Of a stretch of DNA of 64,000 nt, positions 44,089 to 56,854 are shown piece after piece. The position numbers were made by a program, and so were the translations under genes. The notes under the pieces are model-generated. The model had not been told where the DNA came from. It worked only from the letters and a program-made list of their open reading frames with translations, and made no database searches. This DNA comes from Glebionis coronaria (Eukaryota; Streptophyta; Magnoliopsida; Asterales; Asteraceae), in the NCBI GenBank assembly GCA_025667525.1, contig CM046881.1:496641627-496705626 (forward strand), in the 5' to 3' direction. The number at the start of each line of letters is the position of its first letter. The first letter of the stretch is position 1.

Positions 44089-44835
44089 ATCATATAATCT
44101 TCAAGTAAGATAACTTGCATTTTAGTTTCTAAGCTTATCAAGCAGCCAATTAGGAACAAAGATTACCAAGTTATGCATAACATAACATCGTTTAATCATG
44201 AATCAAGATAATATTTGTATGCAAAAACAAAAGATAGCTAAAAACCCTGTACCTGAAGCAGTTAGGTTAATAAAGAGACCCATTTGTATCACTCAAAACA
44301 AATCTTATTACAGGTTCCAAAACCATCAGCATCACGAAAAACCTACACCACCCCCATCAAACATCATATCATCACGAAAAACCTACACCACCCCCATCAA
44401 ACATCATATCATCACGAAAAACCTACACCACCCCCATCAAACACCACCCCCACTCTAGCCAACACCACCAACCCACCCACAACGGCGCACAACACAGACG
44501 TTGGCAACGAAGAGGTGGGGGCAACGCAGTAGAGTATCTGTATGGATCAAACCATCTTTAGATCCAGAAAAAATCATAATTAGATCTGGATCAATCGATC
44601 AAAACCGAGAGAGGCGGAAAACCCGAGGAAATATAATGTGAGATTTGTTTTTTTTTGAGGTAAGAAACATATAAACCACACACATAATAATGTGAGATAT
44701 ATAAACCACACACATGATCAATGGATGGCCATGATTTTTTGGCTGTGAGAAGAAAGTGTGTGGCTGAGAAGAGTGAGAAATAGTGTGTGAGAAGAGTGGG
44801 AAATATACTAAACAAATAATATGTGAGGGGATCAT
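43885..44835. repeat. Fold-back: about 130-bp inverted repeat arms (43885-44015 / 44698-44835)
   Basis: GATCCCCTCACATATTATTTG...CCCACTCTTCTCACACAC...AAAAAATCATGGCCATC on the left returns as its reverse complement on the right, with few differences. A third, direct copy of the arm is at about 42600-42735. The enclosed 680 bp hold the 40-bp tandem repeat and no gene. This is the shape of a fold-back or MITE-like element. Confidence 0.7.
44331..44450 (+). repeat. 40-bp tandem repeat, three copies
   Basis: ATCACGAAAAACCTACACCA starts at 44331, 44371 and 44411, exactly 40 bp apart and nearly identical. ORFs across it only translate the repeat. Confidence 0.9.
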
Positions 44836-44940
44836 TGTTCCTAGGGGAACGTGATTCCCCTATATTATAAGGTATACAATGTATTCTTTTCTTTACGTTT
44901 TTAAAATTTTTTTTGAATGAGAAAATTATTGGTACTTTTT

Positions 44941-45527
44941 CTACGCTTCGACCCAGATTTGACTGAACCGGTTAAAATCGGACCAGATTGATTGGTCCAA
45001 AACCCCGGATCAAGACTGGATTGAAATTGTCGGGTCCGATCCGGTCGGTCCAGTATTGTCTGGTTTTCGATCCATTCCGATCCAAAATAGAAAAAATAAA
45101 CGAATGTTTAGTTAGACCGAACCGTATCGGACCAGACCTACCGGACCAAGGACCGAAATGGTTCATAAATCACGGAGCGAGGACTGAACCGAATTTGCTC
45201 GTTCTGATTCGGTTTTCCGGTCCAACGGTCCAAATGCTCACCATTACTTATACGATTCAAAATCGAAACCGAACCTTAATAGCCATATCAGGTCGAGAAC
45301 AATTTAGTCCAAAACCTCTAGTCGATGACTAAACCGAATGTGTTTGGTTCGGTTCAGTTTTTCAGTCAATCTTGTCTAAAGCATAATGGTCAGTTGTGCG
45401 TAAGATCGGACCGAAATTATTTGAAAATCAAATATTAAGTAAAGTGTGGTTCGAGGACCAGACTGAAATAGGTTAGGTCAAGTTCGAGATCGAGGCGATT
45501 TATCCGTTCGAGGACCGGACTAAAATA
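44941..45527. other. Non-coding, dense in GGTCCGAT/GGACCGGA-like words
   Basis: No gene. Short words of the ATCGGACC/GGTCCGAT type recur on both strands between 44970 and 45530 without a fixed period. Confidence 0.5.
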
Positions 45528-45730
45528 GATTTTTTGCCCACACATTTTAAAAAGTATGGGTGAAAGTTAGACTTTTGCTCACACTTTTTGAAAAGTATAG
45601 GTGAAAGTAAGACTTTTGCTCATACTTTTTGAAAAGTGTAGGTAAAAGTTATATTTTTGCTCACATTTTTAGAAAACTATTGGTGAAAGTTAGACTTTTG
45701 CTCGCACTTTTAGAAAACGATTGGTGAAAG
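45528..45730. repeat. 41-bp minisatellite, left part
   Basis: Units of AGACTTTTGCTCACACTTTTTGAAAAGTA..GGTGAAAGT start at 45569, 45610, 45651 and 45692, exactly 41 bp apart. The array is cut at GAAAG (45726-45730) by element F and resumes at 56855. Confidence 0.88.
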
Positions 45731-47385
45731 TAATAACTCGATTTTACTTAGTTATAAAAATTCGTTGTTCCAGTCTTTTTGAATTGATTACAAGTTGAAA
45801 GTGCGACTCAGTCGTTCTTGGTGGAAAATAAAGAAATGGTTTGATTATCTATTTTAAACTAGAAGTGAAAATGTCTTTGAGTAAATAAGTAAAAATTAAA
45901 CCTTGAAAATATAAACTAAAAATAAAGACAAGTTAAAACAATGCTAAGTAAAAAGGTGGGAAAATTTAAAGTTTGAAAAATAAAAACAATTCAGAAAACT
46001 CAAAATTAAAGTAAGAAGCTAAACAAATAATTGGAATTTCATAGAAATGTAGTATTTTCGGAATAATTGACAAATTCAGAGAAATGGTATATTTTCGGAA
46101 TAATGAAGCTTTTCAGAGAAATAGCATGTTTTCGGAATAATGAAGGCTTTCAGAGAAATGGCATGTTGTCGGAATAATGAAGCTTTTCAGAGAAATGGCA
46201 TGTTTTCGGAATAATGAAGATTTTCAGAGAAATGGCATATTTTCGGAATAATGAAGATTTTAAGAGAAATGGAGTTTTTCCGAGAAATGAACAATTTCAA
46301 AGAAATGACAAATTTTCGGAACTAATTTCGGAAAAAGAGGCTATTTCAGAATATGGGAAAATTTCAGAGAAACTAATTCAGAAAAAGGGCATTTTTCGGA
46401 ATGTGAAAACCCTTTTCCGAAGAAGTTAAAGTCGAATAAACAGTTAACAGATATGATCTAAATAAGCCAAGATTAAGCACAATCAATTAAGCAATTAACC
46501 AAAACTTTAACCAAATAAAATTTAGGAAAAACTAAGTAAGCCACAAATTAAAAACTATAAAAACACTAAATAGTCAAAACATTCAAAATCAACTAATAAT
46601 CAAATCTATAAATCTATCAAACCAACTTAATCAAAATAAGCCAAACACTAGTAAATCATCAATCACAATAAGCTCAACACATCCACCACATCAAAACTAT
46701 AAGATCAATCACATGAATAAATCAATTACATAATCAAATAGATGAAATCAACTACATGATTAATTAAATCACCAAAAGATTAAGAAACGTAGAATAAGAA
46801 TTAAATGAAAAACTTGATTAAGTTGAAGATTTAAGATTCAAAGTTACAAGATTAAGATGAAGATTAAGAAAACTTGAAGAGAAAGCTAGAGAAAAATAAA
46901 CACACTAATTACCTACTAAAAATTAAAAACTAAAAATTAATTATTTCACTAATGACTATTTTTCTACTATATATAGGGGAGGTGGTAAGTGCTTGTTTCT
47001 TCTCTTTTCTTCTCGTCTTTCTCGACTCAGTCTCGGGATTAATCGAATGATAATTTGAACTCGTCTTCTATTTTTCTTCTTTTTGTAGACTTGGTTCTTC
47101 GACTTCGTTAAACTTCCGTCTTTGGACTTTTTCTTCGATAAATCTTCAGAATAGGCCTTGGACTTCCGTTCTTTTTGCACTCTTGATCTTTTGACTTCGT
47201 CTTTTGTCGTTTTCTTTGATAAAAGCCCGTGATAGCCCGTGTTTTCTCCCCTTTTCATATTTTTATCCTGAAACACAATAAAAACACAAACCACGCATAA
47301 TTCCGACTTTTACGACATATACACGTTTTGGTCATGTTATTATTGGAAATAAGCGGTAAAAGGATAAGTGTTTTCACACTTATTA
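45731..47385 (-). repeat. 3' LTR of element F
   Basis: 1655 bp, TAATAACTCGATTTTAC to CACACTTATTA in plus orientation. Contains six units of a repeat of about 36 bp (TTTTCGGAATAATGAAGCTT.TCAGAGAAATGGCATG) at about 46050-46260. An ORF at 46956-47294 is LTR sequence without coding character. Confidence 0.92.
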
Positions 47386-49437
47386 AATCACCTACACTTG
47401 ACCATTGCAATGCCCTCATGCAATGCATTAATTTCAGAGCACAGTTTACATTTTTCATCATAAATAACCCACCTTGTCCTATATTAAATATTAAACACTA
47501 AGGAAACTTAAAAGATAGAAATATATACAAAACAAGTAAAGAAATTAAAGACTTACATTGGGGTTTTGGTGTCATGAATGTTTATCATCCTCAAGTTTCA
47601 CGTTCCCCACACCAAGCTTATAAACGAGATCATTGTTATTATAAGTTAGCAAACTAACACGAACTCATGTGACCCAATTATTTACTTAGACTCCCTTATT
47701 CATAGGTGTATCTCTTATATTTTAATTTTGTCTTGAATAATCACGAGGATACATTGTTTGACTTATTTCGATAGTTTATTTAGGCCGAAAATAAAGTGGG
47801 ACGATTTAATCAATAGTTAGCTAAAGGACAAAATCTTTTAAAACTGCTTCTCGGGACCTCATAAAGTTCATATCTTGGCATAACTCGCTTCACGATTTGA
47901 GACCTTTCTCGGAACGATATCTGGCAGTGACTTCATACTTCAAATCTTGAGAGACGTTCATGAAATAATGGTCTTCTCTTCATAATAGCAATTTCTTCAC
48001 TTGAAGTTTTGAGAGATTCTTCATACTTGGACCACGACTTCTTCATTTTTCTCCAATCTTTATTTTGGACTTTGATATACAACGATCCGCCTCCTTTTAG
48101 GACTTGGATCTATTTATCCTCATACCTTGTCAGGGCCTTTTTGGATAGACTTCTCCATGATCTTTAGGGGAGTATTTGCTTTTCGTCCTGTGTCTCGATC
48201 CTTCATATTGATTTTTGATAAATGATTCTTCACATCACTTTTGGATCTATAGCAACAAAATGTAGCCCTCATGTCTTGTTAGGACCTTTTCGGACTCGCC
48301 AATCTTCGCATCCCGCTTCAATAAGTTATGCCTTGGCTATGAACTCTAATTAATACCGAGCAACTTTTAAACGATCTTGTGCTAGAAGCTAAGTAACTTT
48401 TCAAATCGTACAACCTTATTTATTGCAAATAAATTTATTAGCAAGCGATGGGAGAAAAAGCTTATAATCAACTCACATAAATTCATGAAAGAATACCAAA
48501 CTTATAATTGACTCTATCATCTCTCGTTCTCCACAATTTAAAATCTCAAGGAATGAGACTCGTGGATTCTTAGCCAATTAAATCAAAGTTTTGGGTTTTC
48601 AAGTCATCTATAGGATCTTGCAAACTCTTAGACTTTTTCAAGTTCAGAATTCGCATTTTAAAATTCCCTTGATAAACGACTTTCTAGGATCAATTATAGG
48701 AACTTGCGAAAAGTTCTTGTTCTTAACCCGTGAGAGTTAAGACTTTCGCGTTTTAAAGTTCCTTATATAAAAGCCTAGCAAAATTTGACTTAAACACGTT
48801 AAGGATACTAGCTAGAGTAAACTTGGATAAGTAAACTCAGGTTGAGTCAAAAGATTCACAACGTTGAAAAATTTAAAACCACTTTATTGAAAATTTTATT
48901 TTAGCAAAGAAAGTAAATAACGATAACAAAGGAAAAACTACGAGGCCAAAATAGATTAAAAATTTTGAAAAATGTTGAAAAGTTAGATTTTCCTGTTAAA
49001 ATGAGGACAAATTCATGGAAAAGACCATTTATTTCGATAGAAGTCCCCCTACACTTGATATAAACATTGTCCTCAATGTTTAAGCATGTGGGAGTAAACT
49101 CCCCTACACTTAGGACATTGTGCACGTTGTTTAAATCTTGCTAAGGAAAGGGAAACTATAGTGATTTCAATGTGAACATATAAGATATGAAAAATTGAAT
49201 CACGACAGTTTAGGATAGAACCGGGAAGACGGGTACACGGGATCACGGTTCGTCAAAAGTCATCGAGAATGGATCTTTGAAGCTTTAATCCCTGCACATC
49301 ATAAGAAACAAGACAACAAACACATACGGGGCTCCCCCTACACTTATTATGAAAACGATAAAGGATAGATCAACGGGTTGCCTCCCGAGAAGCGCTTGTT
49401 TTTGTTAACCGAGTCACGAGGCTGACTCGACCCAGAA
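47386..49437 (-). other. 3' non-coding region of element F
   Basis: About 2 kb between pol and the 3' LTR. In Athila elements this space can hold an envelope-like ORF, but none is readable here. On the minus strand a purine-rich AAGTGTAGGGG(GA) motif recurs near 49045, 49097 and 49335, which may be polypurine-tract-like. Confidence 0.65.
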
Positions 49438-52400
49438 CTAATTCAAGGGAAATGTGGTGAGGGATGGAATAATCTCATGAGAGATGTCCTCACCAAAGTA
49501 CAACTTCACGCGCTGGCCATTCACTTTAAAATTGGGCCCATTTGGCTGAGAAAGCTCAATGGTGCCATAGGGGAAGACTTTGGCGACGGTGAATGGACCA
49601 GACCAACGGCTCTTCAGCTTGCCCGAGAAGATCTTCAACCGAGAGTTAAAGAGTAGAACTTGATCACCAACGTGAAACTCTCGGTTCTTAATCCTAGCAT
49701 CATGAATGATCTTGGTCTTCTCCTTGTAGATCAATGAATTCTCATAAGTTGCATTCCTCGGTTCATTGAGCTCGTTGAGTTGAATCTTCTAAAGATCGCC
49801 GGCTTTGTTGATGTCAAAATTGGCCCACTTCAAGGCCCAGTACGCCTTATGTTCCAGCTCAATAGGGAGCTGGCATGCCTTCCCGTACACAAGTCGATAT
49901 GGAGTGCAACAAATCGGAGTCTTATATGCGGTACGGAAAGCCCACAAAGCATCGTCTAACTTATCGGCCCACGAGGCACGATGCTCTCCCACAGTACGTT
50001 CAAGAATTCGCTTCAATCCACGGTTAGATATCTCGGCTTGACCATTTGTTTGAGGATGATAAGCGGTGGAAAGACGGTGATTGACACCGTACTTAGCCAT
50101 GACTCGAGCAAATTGACCATTGCAAAAATGAGTCCCGCGGTCACTTATAATAGCACGAGGAACACCGAATCGAGCAAAAAGCTGCTTCAAAAAGTTCATA
50201 ACCACCCTCGCATCATTCGTAGGGAGAGCCTTTGCTTCAACCCATTTAGATACGTAGTCAACGGCTATGAGGTTGTACTTGTTCCCTTTAGATGATGGAA
50301 ATGGCCCCATAAAGTCGATGCCCCATACATCAAAGATTTCACATTCTTGTATGAAATTTTGAGGCATCTCATCTTTATGTGTGATCTTGCCTTCTCTTTG
50401 GCGAGCATCACAATGTTTAACCATTTCATGAGCGTCATGATAAATGGTGGGCCAATAAAACCCAGAGTCGAAAACTTTCTTCGCGGTGTAATTGGGACCA
50501 AAGTGACCACCGGTGGGTCCTTTATGGCAAGCTTCAAGGATTAGTAAAGCTGTCGGCCCATCAACACATCGACGAATGACAAGATCCGCACATTGTTTGA
50601 AAAGGAAAGGGTCGTCCCAAAAATAGTGTTCAATGTCTTTAAAGAACTTTTTCTTTTGTTGGGACGTTAACCCTTCCTTGAGAATTCCACCCGCTAAGTA
50701 GTTTGCAATGTCCGCAAACCACGGGGTGTCATCAAGATTGGAATTGATAGACATTAAGGCCTCAAGGGGAAAAGAGTCATTGGTCTCTTGAGTTGGATGA
50801 TCCCCTTGATAAGGATCCTCAAGTCTACTTAGATGATCCGCGGCTAGGTTTTCGGCTCCCTTCTTGTCACGAATTTTGATTTTAAATTCTTGAAGGAGCA
50901 AAACCCAACGAAGAAGTCTTGGCTTAGAATCTTGCTTAGTCAACAAGTACTTCAACGCCGAATGGTAGGTATAGACAATGGTGGTGGAAAGAACAAGATA
51001 GGGGCGGAACTTCTCAAAAGCATACACTACAGCTAAAAGCTCTTTTTCGGTAGTGGTATAATGCAATTGAGCCCCCGTCATTGTCTTGCTAGCATAATGG
51101 ATTGGTTGGAAGTGTTTGTTCACTCTTTGGCCCAAAACCGCTCCAATAGCAAAGTCGCTAGCATCACACATCAATTCAAAAGGTAGCTCCCAATTAGGGG
51201 TAACCAAGACCGGTGCCTTAGTTAGCTTGTCCTTAAGAAGATTGAAGGATTCAATACACTCTTTAGAAAAGATAAAAGGAGTATCTTTTTCCAAGAGTTG
51301 GGTTATCGGGCGAACGATTTTAGAAATTTCTTGAATGAATCGACGATAGAAGCCCGCATGACCAAGGAAACTTCTCACACCCTTCACGGTTGAAGGTGGA
51401 GGTAATTTGGCTATGACATCAAATTTAACACGGTCCACTTCAAGACCGGATTTTGAGATTTTATGTCCATACACAATGCCTTCTTTTACCATGAAATGAC
51501 ATTTTTCCCAATTCAGAACAAGGCGAGTGTCTTCAATCCGCTTAAGCGTGCGTTCCAAATTGGCAAGGCAAGAAGAGAAAGAATCACCATAGACCGAGAA
51601 ATCATCCATGAAGACTTCCATAGTTTCTTCAACCATATCTTGGAAGATACCCATCATACACCTTTGGAACGTCCCAGGAGCATTGCATAAGCCGAAAGGC
51701 ATTTTTTTGTAAGCAAATGTTCCATAAGGACAAGTGAATGTGGTTTTCTCTTGGTCTTTAGGATCGATGGAAATTTGAAAATACCCGGATAAACCGTCTA
51801 AGAAGCAATAATAATCATTACCCGCTAGACGTTCAAGCATCTGGTCCATAAAAGGAAGGGGAAAATGATCCTTTCTCGTAGCATCATTGAGTTTGCGATA
51901 GTCTATACAAACTCTCCACCCTGTAACGAGACGAGTCGGAATCAACTCGTTGTTTTCATTGAGCACAACGGTGATTCCGCCTTTCTTAGGCACACAATGG
52001 ACCAGACTAACCCATGGTGAATCCGAGATAGGGTAGATCATTCCTGCATCAAGAAGTTTGATAACCTCTTTTTTGATAACATCATGGATCTTGGGATTCA
52101 CCCTTCTTTGGCTTTGAATAGTGGGTTTAAAGTCGTCCTCCGTGAGAATTTTATGTGTGCAAAAGTGAGGATCAATTCCACGAATATCAAAGATTTTCCA
52201 AGCAATCGCTTTCTTATGATTCTTCAACACGACGATAAGTCGAGATTTTTCGTCTTCTTTCAAATCCTTAGCGATGATGACGGGTAACTTCTTATTGTCG
52301 TCAAGGAACACGTATTCGAGATGAGACGGTAGGTCCTTAAGCTCTAAACCCGGAGGATTTTTGATGGAAGGCGTAGTCAAATTCGGATCATTGATAGAGA

Positions 52401-52683
52401 TTTCCTTAGGAGATGGTGGAGAAATATGGTCCTCATTAAGAAGTTTCTCAATGGTACGAATGTCTTCATCCCAATTGGAGGGAGAATCGTCATATTGTAA
52501 GTCCACATCTCCCAAAGTTGCTTCAAATTCTTTCAAAAGGAGATCACTTTCTCCAAATGGAGTTAGTGAGGGAGCAATAGAGGCAACGGTCTCAACAATG
52601 GGTAGAGAAGAAGAACCACTTTTACAAGCGTCTTTGAAATGTTCTTCACAAGCCTCGTCAAGAACGTCAATGAAATTAACGCT
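49438..52683 (-). pseudogene. Element F RT-RNase H-integrase polyprotein
   Basis: Order on the strand: RT ([40 protein letters not shown], catalytic FMDDFSVYG near 51590-51615), then RNase H ([24 protein letters not shown]). Next come the integrase zinc domain ([23 protein letters not shown]) and the core with [24 protein letters not shown] and [16 protein letters not shown] (D,D,E). The C-terminal domain is KSRWSGPFTVAKVFPYG. One TAG at 49789-49791 splits the last domain off. In the zinc domain the second Cys appears replaced by Arg (CDAR for the usual CDAC). The frame is the same as that of gag. Confidence 0.93.
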
Positions 52684-55029
52684 CTAGTTTTCAGAAGGCT
52701 GCTTAGAAAGTTTACCCATGTTGAAGATGATTTTATCGTCACCAACTCTCATGATTAATTCGCCCACGGCTACATCAATGAGAGTGCAACCGACCCTCAA
52801 GAATGGACGTCCAACGATTAATGGAACACGGGGATCCATCTCGTACTCAACGACAACAAAATCCGCCAGAAAGGTGAATTTTTCGACACCGACGAAGACA
52901 TCTTCGGCTATCCCCACCGGATAAACAACCGTACGGTTTGCTAATTCCAATGTCATTCGTGTGGGGACTAGCTCGGGTAGAGATAATTGTTTCCAATCGC
53001 TTAATGGCATTAAGTTGATACTAGCACGTAGATCAGCTAGGGCCATACAATTCTCTACCCCGGGAAAGTTGCAAGGAATGAGAAAACGACCCGGATCACC
53101 AAGTTTGGTTGGTAATTTCCTTAAGAGCACTACGGAGCAATTCTCGTTAAGTTGGGTCTGAGCGATGTCAAGAAGTTTCTCCTTATCACTGAGAAGATCT
53201 TTAAACATTTTAGCATATTTCAGCATGTGAGCGAGAGCCTCGGCAAAGGAGATGTTGAAATTCAGTTGTTTAAACATTTTAAGAAAGTTAGAAACCTGAA
53301 TATCATCCTTGTTCTTCAACTTCTCTTTCCTCAACCTTGAGGGATAAGGTATATTGGGTTGAGATGAAGGCTTTGGAATGGAATTCTCACTCACATCCTT
53401 GGGTGGCGGAGGGGTGGAAGTATAAGGTGGAGGAATTGGAGAAGTAGAAGGTGGATGAATTGGTGAAGTAGAAGGTGGAGGAATTGGTGAAGGGGACTCG
53501 ATTTCCTTTGTCACAATCACCGGTGTAGGTGTAGGAAGCTCGGGTTCCTTTAAACCTTTTACACTTCGGGTGGTGATTGCTTTCATCTCCCCTCTTGGAT
53601 TTGCAACGGTGTTACTCGGAAGAGAACCCGAACTAGAGGCTTGATTACTTTTGAAGAAACTAGCCATCATATCCCTTAAGGCATTCGTTTGACTGCTCAA
53701 AGACTTTCGCATATCGGCTCGAAGATCATTCCCTAGTTTCACCATATCTCCTTTCAAGTTGATGAGTTGCCGCTGAAGATTCTGCACTATCGCATAATTA
53801 TTCCTCATGTAAGTGTCAACCACTTGATTAAATGTGGTGGGTTGGGTGGGAGGAAGAGCATGGTAGGCAGGTGGTTGATAAGCGGGTGGTTGGTGAACTT
53901 GATTGTTTCCTTGAGACGGATATGGGTTTCTTTGGGTTTGATATTGATTTGGAGCTCGTGGTTGATTTTGATTGTTGCGATTGAGGTTGTTTTGGTTTTG
54001 AGGTGGAAAACCGGGTGGTGAAATGAAATTGTTTGAATGATAGCTGAGCAAATTGCGGTCACCTTGAGGACGTGCTTGATATCCTCCCGTAGAAAAGTTA
54101 CCGTTGGCGGCATACACATTTTCTGAATTGTCATGAGTCGAAGGACAATCGGTGTATGAATTAGAACCCCCACATATTTCACATGACTGACTAAAAGCAT
54201 TAACTTGCGCATTGATGGCTTTGGTATTGTTAGCGGTTTGTAGAGCAAGTGTTTCAACAAGCGAAGTAAGCTTATCAATTCTCTTGTCGCTCTCACTAGT
54301 ACTAGCACTAGCCACATTAGTCCGAACACTCTTAGTTTGCACTCTAGACTTATTCTCAATAATATCCCATGCGGCATTAGAAGACTTAACCAAAATATTA
54401 CCCCCCGAGGCACTATTTAGTGAATCTTGGTCATTCATGCTTAAACCATTGTAAAAAGTATTAATTTGATGTACTTTTGTGAAACCATGTTGTGGACACT
54501 TTCTTAAAAGTTCCTTAAAACGGTCCCAAGATTCACTAAATGTCTCACCGTACTTTTGTTCAAAGTTAATGATTTCATTCCGCAAAACGGTAGTACGTGA
54601 GAGTGGGAAAAAGTAGTTGATGAATTTGGTCTCTAAATCCGACCACGTAAGAATACTTTGTGGCCGTTCCTTATCAAGCCAATGTCGGGCTTGTCCCTCT
54701 AAGGATATAGGAAAAAGTTGCAAGCGAACCACTTCTTGTGAAACCCCATTATACTTAACCGTATTAGTGAGTTGAAGAAACCTTTTTATATGGTCATAAG
54801 GATCATAAAGTGTACGCCCCAAGAATGGTTGAGCAGAGACCATTTGAATGAAGCCGGATTTGAGCTCAAAGTTGTTGGCTCCAATCTCGGGTATAACAAT
54901 AGCATCGGTGTTGCCCTCTACTTGCGATTGCAAAAGCTCGATCATTGGTTGATTGTCCATGGTGACAATAGGTGGAGTAATGACTTCGGCTTGAGCTGCT
55001 TTCTTCTTACGAGCACGGTACGCATACAC
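52684..55029 (-). pseudogene. Element F Gag-protease
   Basis: 781 codons from ATG 55029. The capsid domain covers residues about 55-230 (YDPYDHIKRFLQLTNTVKYN, ARHWLDKERPQSILTWSDLE, FEQKYGETFSESWDRFKELL). A C-x2-C zinc-like segment (CEICGGSNSYTDC) follows, then a long Gln/Asn/Pro linker with a PIPPPSTSPI repeat, and a retropepsin (ENCMALADLRASINLMPL ... VPLIVGRPFLRVG). The active-site loop reads DLRAS where Athila proteases have DLGAS, so the enzyme is probably inactive. It ends at TAG 52684-52686. Beyond that, the same frame remains open into pol, so this stop is the only barrier between Gag-PR and RT. Confidence 0.93.
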
Positions 55030-55224
55030 CTACAAAAAGAAAAGAAAGATAGACAAGAAATATATTTGGTTTTTTATGTTTTTCTATTTTATTGGATTTT
55101 TGAAAAAAAATTAATTTTTATGGATTTTTGAAAAAAAATTTAAGCAAGGAAAATAACGTTCAAAAGTGAACGGATCCCAAAATCCAACGCGTCTCTCACT
55201 AAAAACCGTTAATCTTAACGAAAA
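55030..55224 (-). other. Short leader of element F
   Basis: About 195 bases between primer site and gag ATG, with poly-T/A runs and no coding sequence. Confidence 0.7.
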
Positions 55225-55243
55225 GAGCCGGGCAGCGGCGCCA
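55225..55243 (-). other. Primer binding site of element F
   Basis: On the minus strand TGGCGCCGCTGCCCGGCTC begins two bases after the LTR end. This is the TGGCGCCG type used by Athila relatives. Confidence 0.85.
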
Positions 55244-55245
55244 TT

Positions 55246-56854
55246 TAATAAATCGATTTTACTTAGTTATAAAAATTCGTTGTTCTAGTCTTTTCGAATT
55301 GATTACAAGTTGAAAGTGCGACTCAGTCGTTCTTGGTGGAAAATAAAAAAATGGTTTGATTATATATTTTAAACTAGAAGTGAAAATGTCGTTGAGTAAA
55401 TAAGTAAAAATGAAAGCTTGAAAATTTAAACTAAAAATAAAGACAAGTTAAAACAATGCTAAGTAAAAAGGCGGGAAAAATTAAAGTTTGAAAAATAAAA
55501 ACAATTCAGAAAACTCAAAATTAAACTAAGAAGCTAAACAAATAATTGGAATTTCATAGAAATGTAGTATTTTCGGAATAATTGACAAATTCAGAGAAAT
55601 GGTATATTTTCGGAATAATGAAGCTTTTCAGAGAAATGGCATGTTTTCGGAATAATGAAGCTTTTCAGAGAAATGGCATGTTTTCGGAATAATGAAGCTT
55701 TTCAGAGAAATGGCATATTTTCGGAATAATGAAGATTTTCAGAGAAATGGAGTTTTTCCGAGAAATGAACAATTTCAGAGAATGACAAATTTTCGGAACT
55801 AATTTCGGAAAAAGAGGCTATTTCAGAATATGGGAAAATTTCAGAGAAACTAATTCAGAAAAAGGGCATTTTTCGGAATGTGAAAACCCTTTTCCGAAGA
55901 AGTTAAAATCAGATAAACAGTTAACAAATATGATCTAAATAAGCCAAGATTAAGCACAATCAATTAAGCAATTAACCAAAACTTTAACCAAATAAATTTT
56001 AAGAAAAACTAAATAAACCACAAATTAAAAACTATAAAAACACTAAATAGTAGAAACATTTAAAATCAACTAATAATCAAATCTATTAATCTATCAAACC
56101 AACTTAATCAAAAATAAGTCAATCACTAGTAAATCAGCAATCACAATAAGCTCAACACATCCACCACATCAAAACTATAAGATCAGTCACATGAATAAAT
56201 CAATCACATAATCAAATAGATGAAATCAACTACATGATTAATTAAATCACCAAAAGATTAAGAAAGGTAGAATAAGAATTAAATGAAAAACTTGATTAAA
56301 TTGAAGATTTAAGATTCAAAGTTACAAGATTAAGAAAACTTGAAGAGAAAGCTAGAGAAAAATAAACACACTGATTACCTACTAAAAATTAAAAACTAAA
56401 AATTAACTATTTCACTAATGACTATTTTTCTACTTTATATAGGGGAGGTGGTAAGAGATTGTTTCTTCTCTTTTCTTCTCGTCTTTCTCGACTCAGTCTC
56501 GGGATTAGTCGAATGATAATTTGAACTTGTCTTCTATTTTTATTCTTTTTGTAGACTTGGTTCTTCGACTTCGTTAAACTTCCGTCTTTAGACTTTTTCT
56601 TCGATAAATCTTCAGAATAGGCCTTGGACTTCCGTTCTTTTTGCATTCTTGATCTTTTGACTTCGTCTTTTGTCGTTTTCTTTCATAAAAGCCCGTGATA
56701 GCCCGTGTTTTCTCCCTTTTTCATATTTTTATCCTGAAACACAATAAAAACACAAACCACGCATAATTCCGACTTTTACGACATAAAATACACGTTTTGG
56801 TCATGTTATTATTGGAAATAAGCGGTAAAAGGATAAGTGTTTTCACACTTATTA
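55246..56854 (-). repeat. 5' LTR of element F
   Basis: 1609 bp, TAATAAATCGATTTTAC to CACACTTATTA (plus orientation). Homologous to 45731-47385 but with five instead of six of the 36-bp units (about 55570-55745) and small indels. Confidence 0.92.

Larger units (their letters stand above)
39420..44940. repeat. Gene-free mosaic of duplicated and inverted repeats
   Basis: No coding gene. ACTAGGAATTTTGCCCCCGCTTCGCTGCGGC at 39440-39470 resembles the GC-rich start seen in many plant Helitrons, but no matching 3' end was found. The rest consists of repeated blocks listed separately: stem-loop modules, a duplication of about 260-340 bp, an inverted repeat and a 40-bp tandem repeat. TTGTATACCTTATAAT occurs at about 40767 and 43517, and inverted at about 44861. 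Confidence 0.55.
45731..56854 (-). mobile_element. Element F: Athila-type Ty3/Gypsy LTR retrotransposon
   Basis: An 11,124-bp insertion with LTRs 45731-47385 and 55246-56854 and TSD GAAAG (45726-45730, 56855-56859). The primer site is at 55225-55243. Gag-protease and RT-RNase H-integrase are in one minus-strand frame, followed by about 2 kb of non-coding 3' region. Gag and pol style, the long LTRs and the 3' region point to the Athila group. Removing the element and one GAAAG restores the 41-bp minisatellite in register. The LTR ends are TAATAA/TTATTA, not TG/CA. Confidence 0.92.

Noticed and set aside
46956..47294. Basic Lys/Arg-rich ORF repeated in both LTRs of element F (also 56422-56646)
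   Set aside because: It is LTR sequence read through; the two copies differ in length and start, and there is no codon-level conservation.
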